Source: Clostridiales bacterium (GTDB lineage Bacteria; Bacillota; Clostridia; Saccharofermentanales; Saccharofermentanaceae). From it: DNA of 64,000 nucleotides. Positions 16,546 to 22,844 of this stretch are shown in pieces; positions within the stretch are counted from its first letter, which is position 1; every line of letters starts with the position of its first letter. The notes beneath the pieces are model-generated. The model made no database searches and was not told where the DNA came from. It saw nothing but the letters and a program-made list of their open reading frames with translations. The stretch is taken from NCBI GenBank assembly GCA_017509205.1, contig JAFWQF010000077.1, positions 1 through 64,000 of the forward strand, read 5' to 3'. Both the position numbers and the translations under genes were made by a program.

Positions 16546-17401
16546 ATCTGGCCTCCGCGTCGTTTTCAAGCTTTCTTCCGGTAAGTTCGATGAAAACTGT
16601 TTCCAGGGTCGGCTCGGAAGAATGGATCGTTTCAACTTTTCCCTGCTTCAGGAGTGAACTTATTTTATCTGCAGATTCAATGCCGTCAGGCAGTCTGATG
16701 TCTTCGCCTGTTTTGAGGTGTATGCTGATAGCTTTCCGGTGGTTATATCTTCTGCAGATCTCAGAAGGATTGCCTCTGTCTACGATCTTTCCGTCGTTTA
16801 ACAGTGCCACCTCATCGCAAAGTTCGGTTGCTTCTTCCATGTTGTGCGTCGTTAGGAATATGGTGCAACCTGCAGCTTTCCTGTTTTGAATGAGCTTATG
16901 TATATATTTCATCGTCATCGGATCAAGGCCGCTCGTAGGTTCATCAAGGAAAAGTATCTTAGGCGATACCATGAATACTCTCGCGAGCTGAAGTCTTGCG
17001 CGCATTCCTTTGGAAAGCTTCATGGCAGGTTTCTTTGCTGCATCTTTGAGACCGACTTCTTCGAGCGCGGATATTATCTTTGAGTGAGGGATTCCGTAGA
17101 TGTCCGCGAAGATCTTAAGGTTATCCGTGCATGACAGCCTGTCATAGACTCCGTGATCGTCCATCATGATGCCGATCTGCTTTTTGTCTGTGCCTGTAAG
17201 ATCTGAAACGTTCTTTCCGAAAACCGTGACATCGCCGCTGTCAAATCCGAGCTGGCCGGTGATTATCTTTATAAGTGTGGTCTTGCCTGCGCCTGAGGGT
17301 CCTAAAAGACCGAAGATCATGCCGGGCTTTATATCTAGATCGATACCTGAGAGGACCTGCTTACCGGCAAAACTCTTGCAGATTGCGTTAGCTCTTATCA
17401 T
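16538..17401 (-). CDS. ABC transporter ATP-binding protein
   Basis: A 287-residue nucleotide-binding subunit. Walker A is GPSGAGKTTL near residue 34, the signature is LSKGMRARLQLARVF, Walker B is KILFLDEPTSGLDP, and the switch His is in LTTHNMEEA. The signature has SKG where SGG or SKG are both common. The last ~60 residues form the small C-terminal domain of DrrA-type ATPases. It is the first gene of the minus-strand operon and drives the permease encoded next. The 110-base gap upstream carries three AGTTGC repeats that look like LytTR boxes. Confidence 0.92.
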   Translation of the reverse strand: MIRANAICKSFAGKQVLSGIDLDIKPGMIFGLLGPSGAGKTTLIKIITGQLGFDSGDVTVFGKNVSDLTGTDKKQIGIMMDDHGVYDRLSCTDNLKIFADIYGIPHSKIISALEEVGLKDAAKKPAMKLSKGMRARLQLARVFMVSPKILFLDEPTSGLDPMTMKYIHKLIQNRKAAGCTIFLTTHNMEEATELCDEVALLNDGKIVDRGNPSEICRRYNHRKAISIHLKTGEDIRLPDGIESADKISSLLKQGKVETIHSSEPTLETVFIELTGRKLENDAEARYA

Positions 17402-17448
17402 GTGAAATCTCCTTTGTTCTTTGCTGGCTCAAAACTAACAAAGACCAA

Positions 17449-17501
17449 AGTTGCATTCAACGGCTCGTGACATGAGTTGCCGCCAGGGGAACGTAAGTTG
17501 C
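17449..17501 (-). promoter_or_regulatory. Candidate LytTR operator upstream of the ABC operon
   Basis: AGTTGC (GCAACT on the coding strand) occurs at 17449-17454, 17475-17480 and 17496-17501. The last two, in the contexts ATGAGTTGCCG and GTAAGTTGCCA, start exactly 21 bases apart, two helical turns, which is the spacing known for LytTR-bound repeat pairs. They lie about 75-100 bases upstream of the ATPase start at 17401. A weak minus-strand -35 (TTGAAT, 17455-17460) and -10 (TTAGTT, 17433-17438) sit between them and the gene. Confidence 0.5.
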
Positions 17502-17512
17502 CAAAAACGTGA

Positions 17513-18043
17513 TTACAGATAATCCCTTATGACGTCATCGGTCCATATGTGGACTTCGATGTAACGTTCGGGCCCGTGACTGCCGTCATCATTCCAGTCC
17601 TGGGGAAGACCGTACTTTTTGATCATCTCAAGAATGCCGTCATATGTGTAGACTTTTTCCCTGTATTCCTTGCCGTCTTTGTAATTGAATGTCGGCATGG
17701 AATCGCCGTAGGTGAAGGAGAGTTTCCGCTTATCGAACTTTTCGGCGGGTATCATGACATAGTCGCTCTGCTCATACCAGGTGGAAAGCCAGGGAGAAAA
17801 GCCTACGGTCATGTAGTGCGGTGAATCGATGTCCATGATGCCGCCCAAAGCTTTGAATTCTTTTCGAAGGATCGCTTCACAGCTGCGCCTTTTGGCATCG
17901 TAGGTATCGTTTCTTTGCGCGCAGAATGAATCAGGACGTTCAGTCTTGATCTTTTCGAGGATATCTCGTGCCTCTTCGGGCGATACGGCTGTCAGACTCT
18001 TAAAAGGTCCGGTGCGTTTATCGAAAAAGTGATACAGATCCAT
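17513..18043 (-). CDS. Hypothetical protein, translationally coupled to a GGDEF gene
   Basis: The 176-residue soluble protein matches no family I can name. It is rich in aromatic and charged residues (HYMTVGFSPWLSTWYEQ, LPQDWNDDGSHGPERYIEVH) and has no signal peptide, membrane segment or obvious metal site beyond scattered His, Asp and Glu. The start codon overlaps the stop of the membrane GGDEF gene (TAATG on the minus strand), so the two should be translated together. That pairing makes an effector or accessory role in c-di-GMP signalling possible, but there is no direct evidence. It ends 112 bases before the LytTR-controlled ABC operon on the same strand. Confidence 0.6.
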   Translation of the reverse strand: MDLYHFFDKRTGPFKSLTAVSPEEARDILEKIKTERPDSFCAQRNDTYDAKRRSCEAILRKEFKALGGIMDIDSPHYMTVGFSPWLSTWYEQSDYVMIPAEKFDKRKLSFTYGDSMPTFNYKDGKEYREKVYTYDGILEMIKKYGLPQDWNDDGSHGPERYIEVHIWTDDVIRDYL

Positions 18044-19236
18044 TATGCTCTTGATGCGCCTGCGCTGGAGTACTTCTTTGCTTTCAGTTCTTTCTTGCGG
18101 TCGTACATCAGAACGTCTGCACGGGCAAAGACCTCGTCGTAGCCTGAATCCTTTTCCGCGTCATATACGCTGATGCCGGCGGAAACGACAGCCCCGCCGT
18201 TTGTGAGATTGTCTTCGACCTGAGAGTTGAATTCATATATGAGCTCGTCTCTGTTGTTGTAATCTTCATTTGTCAGGAAAGCGGCAAACTCATCACCGCC
18301 GATCCTGAAGACGGGGCTGTGGGTGAACGTCTTGCAGATAAGAGTACAGCCGTCCTTGATGTATTTGTCACCGGCTTCATGACCGAGATTGTCGTTAACG
18401 TATTTGAGGTCATTGAGGTCAAATACCACCACGGCAAACTCGCGGATCTTTCCGTTTCTGATATTGACTTCAATGTTTTCCTTGAATTCCGTGTAGGAGT
18501 TGACGTTCCTGACGCTGGTAAGAGGATCCTTGTAAGCTACGGTCATGACCATGCCGAGCTGGCGGCTGCCCTCGATCCTGGCTTCGATGACTACGAATGT
18601 ATGAATGATGCTTGTTGCCAAAAGACAGCCGACCGCGTAGAAAGGCATAAGCGGGAATTGTGCCTGGAGGACAATGAATACCGCCATGATGGCACCGGAT
18701 ATGCCGATCGCATTATGATGGCTCTTTTCCGGACCATTAAGTCTCTTGGCCTTGATAAGCGTATCAAATGCTATGCACGTGAACAGGACGACCTGGACAT
18801 AGAGAATGACATATCTGGCTGAATTGGCTTTGTATTCTCCTTCGGGAGTAAACCAGAACATGATCGGAACGAAGAAGTTTATGATGAGAGCCAGGGCTTC
18901 GGAACCGAAGATAACCCAGCCGACACCCTTGAGAATGCTGCCCCATTTCTTATCAAGCTCAAGGGTCAGAGCAATGTAGCTTACCCACAAGAGAACGGTA
19001 AGGCCCATTGAAAGGAAGTAAATGACCGTATCCGCATAGACCAGAGGGATGATGCCCAGATCGAGCAGAACACCCCAACAAGCATCGCTTAAATAATAGA
19101 GAAGGACTGACAAAAGGAAATAACGGTAAGCTGCCGCGACTTTTACGCGCCTGACATTCGGCCTGCTGAATACATGATCAATATTTATGATCAGGTGAAG
19201 TATTATAGCGAGCATGCCGATGCTTGAATAATACAT
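18043..19236 (-). CDS. Membrane-bound GGDEF protein (diguanylate cyclase)
   Basis: The 397-residue product has about seven membrane helices in its first ~225 residues and a C-terminal GGDEF domain. The active-site loop is intact (RIGGDEFAAF near residue 327), and the Mg2+/GTP segment FDLNDLKYVNDNLGHEAGD is present, so it should make c-di-GMP from two GTP. No RxxD inhibitory site is found at the usual distance before GGDEF, so product inhibition may be weak. The membrane part could sense a small ligand or membrane state. A minus-strand TATAAT at 19276-19281 lies 40 bases upstream, and the divergent aldo-keto reductase gene begins at 19347. The stop overlaps the start of the hypothetical gene. 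Confidence 0.88.
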   Translation of the reverse strand: MYYSSIGMLAIILHLIINIDHVFSRPNVRRVKVAAAYRYFLLSVLLYYLSDACWGVLLDLGIIPLVYADTVIYFLSMGLTVLLWVSYIALTLELDKKWGSILKGVGWVIFGSEALALIINFFVPIMFWFTPEGEYKANSARYVILYVQVVLFTCIAFDTLIKAKRLNGPEKSHHNAIGISGAIMAVFIVLQAQFPLMPFYAVGCLLATSIIHTFVVIEARIEGSRQLGMVMTVAYKDPLTSVRNVNSYTEFKENIEVNIRNGKIREFAVVVFDLNDLKYVNDNLGHEAGDKYIKDGCTLICKTFTHSPVFRIGGDEFAAFLTNEDYNNRDELIYEFNSQVEDNLTNGGAVVSAGISVYDAEKDSGYDEVFARADVLMYDRKKELKAKKYSSAGASRA

Positions 19237-19346
19237 ACGCCGGAAGCCGTTCCTTTCTAATTCTCTAATATTTTTATTATATTCCCATTTCTTTAATCGG
19301 TGTGTGTTATATTTTGAACATACAGTAAATAAGGGGGACCTTAAAT

Positions 19347-20360
19347 ATGAGAACCATTCGACTCGGAAAGACCGGCATAACAGTCCCCCAGAACGCCTTC
19401 GGCGCGCTCCCGATACAGAGGGTCAGTGAGGAAGAAGCTGTCAGCCTGCTGCGCAATGCTTATGATGGCGGCATGAGGTTCTTCGATACCGCCAGGGCAT
19501 ATTCCGACAGTGAAATAAAGGTCGGCAAAGCTTTCGAGGGAATGCGCGAAAAGGTCTTCATCTCATCAAATACACAGGCGACAACAAGAGAGAAGTTCGA
19601 AGAAGACCTGAATACGACACTTACTAATCTTAAAACGGATTACCTTGATATCTATCAGCTTCACTGCGTCGCAAGGTGTTATACAGAAGAGGATGACATT
19701 TTTCAGTGCCTTGTTGATGCTAAGCAGCAGGGAAAGATCAGGCACATCGGAATAACCGCGCACAAGATCGGCGTGGCTGAAGACATTGTTAAGAGCGGCC
19801 TTTATGAGACGCTTCAGTTTCCTTTTTCGTATCTGGCTTCAGAGCGTGACATAGCACTCGTAAACAGCTGCAAAGAAGCGGATATGGGCTTTATTGCCAT
19901 GAAGGGCCTTTCAGGCGGACTGCTTACTGATTCCAAGGCATGCATGGCCTTCATGAGCCAGTATGATGCGCTGCCGATCTGGGGCATACAGCGACAGAGC
20001 GAGCTCGATGAGTGGCTCAGTTTCTTCGAAAACGAAGTTACCATGACGGATGATATGAAAGCCGTCATAGAAAAAGACAGAGAAGAGCTCCTCGGTGAGT
20101 TCTGCAGAGGCTGCGGATACTGCATGCCCTGTACTGCGGACATCATGATCAACCAGTGTGCGAGGATGAGCCAGATGATAAGGCGTGCGCCTTCGCAGAA
20201 CTGGCTTACCGACTTCTGGCAGAAGGAAATGCTCAAGATTGATTCCTGCGTTGAGTGCGGCATCTGCAGGACCAGATGCCCGTATGAACTGGACATCCCC
20301 AACCTGCTTAAGAAGAATCTCAAGGATTACAAGGAGATCCTTGCAGGCAAGAGCGTCTGA
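19347..20360 (+). CDS. Aldo-keto reductase with C-terminal iron-sulfur domain
   Basis: The first ~230 residues form an aldo-keto reductase barrel (RLGKTGITVPQNAFGALPIQ, FFDTARAYSDSE, DYLDIYQLH). The C-terminal ~100 residues carry two Cys clusters: CRGCGYCMPC (residues ~252-261) and CVECGICRTRCP (~299-310), enough for one or two 4Fe-4S centres as in ferredoxin-like members of the family. Of the usual Asp-Tyr-Lys-His tetrad, Asp47, Tyr52 and His106 are present, but the Lys position in VFISSNTQA is Asn75. The substrate is unknown. The gene is monocistronic, with a possible TATATT -10 at 19308-19313 and an AAGGGGG ribosome site before the ATG. Confidence 0.85.
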   Translation: MRTIRLGKTGITVPQNAFGALPIQRVSEEEAVSLLRNAYDGGMRFFDTARAYSDSEIKVGKAFEGMREKVFISSNTQATTREKFEEDLNTTLTNLKTDYLDIYQLHCVARCYTEEDDIFQCLVDAKQQGKIRHIGITAHKIGVAEDIVKSGLYETLQFPFSYLASERDIALVNSCKEADMGFIAMKGLSGGLLTDSKACMAFMSQYDALPIWGIQRQSELDEWLSFFENEVTMTDDMKAVIEKDREELLGEFCRGCGYCMPCTADIMINQCARMSQMIRRAPSQNWLTDFWQKEMLKIDSCVECGICRTRCPYELDIPNLLKKNLKDYKEILAGKSV

Positions 20361-20512
20361 TCCACTTTATTGCATTCCGTCCTCTGTTACGTCCTCTCTT
20401 TTGATCAAAATGGAGGACCAAACAGGGGCTGAAAAGACCTGCTCGTGAAACTGTGGCAATTTTTAAGAAAAGCGTCAGGTTTCTTCCTGAAAACTGATTT
20501 TATGATCTGAAC
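20361..20512 (+). other. Gene-free stretch upstream of the mra cluster
   Basis: The gap from 20361 to 20729 has no convincing protein gene. This first part contains a weak hairpin (TCAGG/CCTGA around 20475-20490) and runs into the strong terminator at 20513-20539. The terminator lies about 150 bases after the reductase stop, so this stretch is either a long 3' untranslated region or a small RNA; no promoter is clear within it. The rest of the gap holds the mraZ promoter and MraZ boxes, listed separately. Confidence 0.4.
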
Positions 20513-20539
20513 ACCGGCAACAGATGCCGGTTATTTTTT
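20513..20539 (+). terminator. Rho-independent terminator after the aldo-keto reductase
   Basis: ACCGGCA (20513-20519), loop ACAGA, TGCCGGT (20525-20531) followed by TTATTTTTT. A 7-bp perfect stem and U-rich tail. Confidence 0.88.
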
Positions 20540-20597
20540 GCCCGGAATCGAACAACAAAAAACTTTAATAAATTTCTAAAAAATTACAGATTTTGTA

Positions 20598-20626
20598 TTG
20601 CGTTAAAGAAACATTACATATAGAAT
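20598..20626 (+). promoter_or_regulatory. Promoter of the mraZ division and cell-wall cluster
   Basis: TTGCGT at 20598-20603 and TAGAAT at 20621-20626 are separated by 17 bases, placed before the MraZ boxes and about 105 bases before the mraZ start. Confidence 0.72.
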
Positions 20627-20632
20627 ACAGTT

Positions 20633-20683
20633 GTGGTGATTTGGGGAGGAAATTCCCATTCGAGTGGAGGAAAGTGGAAGAAA
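20633..20683 (+). promoter_or_regulatory. Four MraZ boxes (autoregulatory operator)
   Basis: Four 10-bp units start with G(T/G)GG or GTGG: 20633-20642, 20643-20652, 20664-20673 and 20674-20683. They form two adjacent pairs separated by 11 bases. MraZ is known to bind direct repeats of a TGGGN-like core with 10-bp period upstream of its own gene; here they lie just downstream of the predicted transcription start, where bound MraZ would block transcription. Confidence 0.7.
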
Positions 20684-20729
20684 TTCCGAAAATACTCCGC
20701 TTTTCACATAAATCAACAGGGGCGGCAAA

Positions 20730-21161
20730 GTGGCTAGAGACATCAAGAAAATCGATGCAAAGGGAAGATTCTTCATCCCGGCAAAGCAGAGAGAACAGCT
20801 CGGTGACGAGGTTGTTGTAACAAACAGCCTTGATAAGGGCTATCTTTGTGTCTATTCAAAAGAGCACTTTAACCGCATCGCTGAGCAGATCGGCAAGCTC
20901 AACACCATGGACTCCAAGGTCCGTAAGATCAAGAGAGCCATCATCGGCGAGGCGTGTGAAGTAACTGTTGATTCGCAGGGAAGGATCGCTGTAAGCACCG
21001 AGCTTTGGGAAAGAGCTTTCGCAAAACCCGGTGATGAGATCTGTGTCTTTAACGACGACGGCAAGCTCGACATCTGCACGAAGAGCTTCTACGACGATGA
21101 AGATCATGATCTGAGCAATATTGAAGGACTGGAGACCGATTACTATGTCGCAGGACTCTAA
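20730..21161 (+). CDS. mraZ: Transcriptional regulator MraZ
   Basis: The 143-residue product has two AbrB-like swapped-hairpin domains. The first begins IKKIDAKGRFFIPAKQREQL; the second contains CEVTVDSQGRIAVSTELWE. It binds the repeats at 20633-20683 and is the first gene of the division and cell-wall (dcw) cluster, whose expression it is known to tune. The start is a GTG with AGGGG seven bases before it, which fixes the N-terminus at the usual ARDIKK. It overlaps rsmH by 17 bases. Length and order match other Firmicutes. Confidence 0.95.
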   Translation: MARDIKKIDAKGRFFIPAKQREQLGDEVVVTNSLDKGYLCVYSKEHFNRIAEQIGKLNTMDSKVRKIKRAIIGEACEVTVDSQGRIAVSTELWERAFAKPGDEICVFNDDGKLDICTKSFYDDEDHDLSNIEGLETDYYVAGL

Positions 21162-22116
21162 TTTCGAACATAAATCAGTACTGCTCAGAGAAGCGGTAGA
21201 CGGCCTCTGCGTTAAGGGCAACGGCATCTATGTCGACTGCACGGCAGGCGGCGGCGGACACAGTGCTGAGATAGCATCAAGACTTGGTTCTTCCGGAACC
21301 CTGATCTCCGTTGATAAGGACGTTGATGCTCTACGTGCATGCATGGCACGCAGCAAGGATTTCGCTCATACCAACTGGATGCCTGTTAAATGCGATTACG
21401 GTGATATCGACAACATGCTCGACAGCATGAAGATAAAGAAGGTTGACGGTATTTTGGCTGATCTCGGTGTTTCGTCACATCAGCTCGACGAGGCAAGCCG
21501 CGGTTTCTCATACATGAACAAGGGACCTCTCGACATGAGAATGGATACCAGCGATGAGACGCTTACGGCTGAATACATTGTAAACAAGTATTCAAGAGAC
21601 GAGCTCGAAAGGATCTTCAGAGAGTATGGCGAGGAGCGTCATGCCGGCAGGATCGCAGACGGAATCGTTCAGAGAAGGCAGAGAGTACCGTTCAAGCTTA
21701 CGACTGATCTGGCAGAAGTCATCAAGGAATGCATGCCCGGTCACGGAAGATTTGAGGATCAGCACCCTGCAAAGAGGTGCTTCCAGGCAATAAGGATAGA
21801 AGTCAATCACGAGCTTTCCGGTCTTGAAAGTCTTATGAGGGATTGCTTCAAGCATCTTAATCCTGGCGGAAGGGTAAGCATTATCACTTTCCATTCGCTT
21901 GAGGACAGGATCGTGAAGGAAGCATTCCGCAAGGCCGAGAATCCCTGCACATGTCCCAGAGAATTCCCGATGTGCGTGTGCGGAAAGAAACCGCTGGGCA
22001 CGGTTATCACAAAAAAGCCCATCGAACCGTCGGAGGAGGAGAAGGAGGAGAACCCCAGAGCACGAAGTGCAAAACTCAGGGTTTTCGAGAGGAACGGAAA
22101 CGAACAGTATAACTAA
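21145..22116 (+). CDS. rsmH: 16S rRNA m4C1402 methyltransferase RsmH
   Basis: Methylates N4 of C1402 in 16S rRNA using SAM. The 323-residue protein shows HKSVLLREAVDGL at the N-terminus, the SAM-binding segment YVDCTAGGGGHSAEIAS, GILADLGVSSHQLDEASRGF, and the C-terminal RVSIITFHSLEDRIVK, all standard. A longer frame reaches 21121, but the ATG at 21145 gives the normal N-terminus and has GGAG ten bases before it; it overlaps the end of mraZ. It stands in the usual second place of the cluster. Confidence 0.95.
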   Translation: MSQDSNFEHKSVLLREAVDGLCVKGNGIYVDCTAGGGGHSAEIASRLGSSGTLISVDKDVDALRACMARSKDFAHTNWMPVKCDYGDIDNMLDSMKIKKVDGILADLGVSSHQLDEASRGFSYMNKGPLDMRMDTSDETLTAEYIVNKYSRDELERIFREYGEERHAGRIADGIVQRRQRVPFKLTTDLAEVIKECMPGHGRFEDQHPAKRCFQAIRIEVNHELSGLESLMRDCFKHLNPGGRVSIITFHSLEDRIVKEAFRKAENPCTCPREFPMCVCGKKPLGTVITKKPIEPSEEEKEENPRARSAKLRVFERNGNEQYN

Positions 22117-22130
22117 GGGTGGTTGACGTT

Positions 22131-22844
22131 ATGGCTATCAGTGTGCGCAAGACAAAAGAATTAAAGAATAAGAAGCCTGCGATGCGTTTCGAGGACAGGG
22201 ATCTTATGGATGCGCTCAATGCAGGCAAGCGCGGCTCAAAGAGGAATTTTACCTACAGACAGGGTAAGTCCATCATTCCCGTTATCGAACCTCTGATCAT
22301 CGAGAAGAAGCCGAAGGCAGAAGTTAAGAAGCCTGCAGCTTCCAAGAACAAGCTCTCTTTCGAAGAAATCAATGAGATCAGCAGAGATTACGCTAAAGAA
22401 CATATGGATCCCGAGCTCGCAAAAGAACAGAAGGAAAAAGCCAAGAAGCTTACCACGAGAAAGTTCGTTCAGACTGCTCTTACGATCGCTGTCGTTCTTT
22501 TTACGGGTGCTTTCGTCATGATGCTCCTGTTCCCTCAGACTGAACTTTCGGAGCTTTCAAGAGACAATTCCAACCTCAAGGACAAGATTAACACTGTTAA
22601 AAGACAGATATTAGACGCGGAAGAAAACGCAAACGGAATTACCGACATGGACGCTGTCAGGGCACAGGCTCTTCAGCTCGGCATGCAGGATCCTAACCAG
22701 AATCAGGTCGTAAATCTTCCAATTCCCAATAACGATTCCTTGAAGACAGTGGTACCATATGATTCATATGGAGTAAACGATGACGTCCTCAGGGTAAATG
22801 AGGATGCTCTAGAGGAGTACTATGCCTCTCATCCCGGGCGCTGA
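22131..22844 (+). CDS. ftsL: FtsL-like division protein
   Basis: The 237-residue product has a long basic cytosolic part (residues 1-110), one membrane helix at about 112-134 (QTALTIAVVLFTGAFVMMLL) and an outer leucine-zipper-like segment (ELSELSRDNSNLKDKINTVKR). That is the layout of FtsL, which helps recruit and activate the septal synthase. The position between rsmH and the division PBP supports it. The cytosolic part is much longer than in FtsL of Bacillus. An in-frame GTG at 22119 is possible, but AAGGGTGG lies 11 bases before the ATG at 22131. The 3' end overlaps the next gene by 23 bases. Confidence 0.8.
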   Translation: MAISVRKTKELKNKKPAMRFEDRDLMDALNAGKRGSKRNFTYRQGKSIIPVIEPLIIEKKPKAEVKKPAASKNKLSFEEINEISRDYAKEHMDPELAKEQKEKAKKLTTRKFVQTALTIAVVLFTGAFVMMLLFPQTELSELSRDNSNLKDKINTVKRQILDAEENANGITDMDAVRAQALQLGMQDPNQNQVVNLPIPNNDSLKTVVPYDSYGVNDDVLRVNEDALEEYYASHPGR

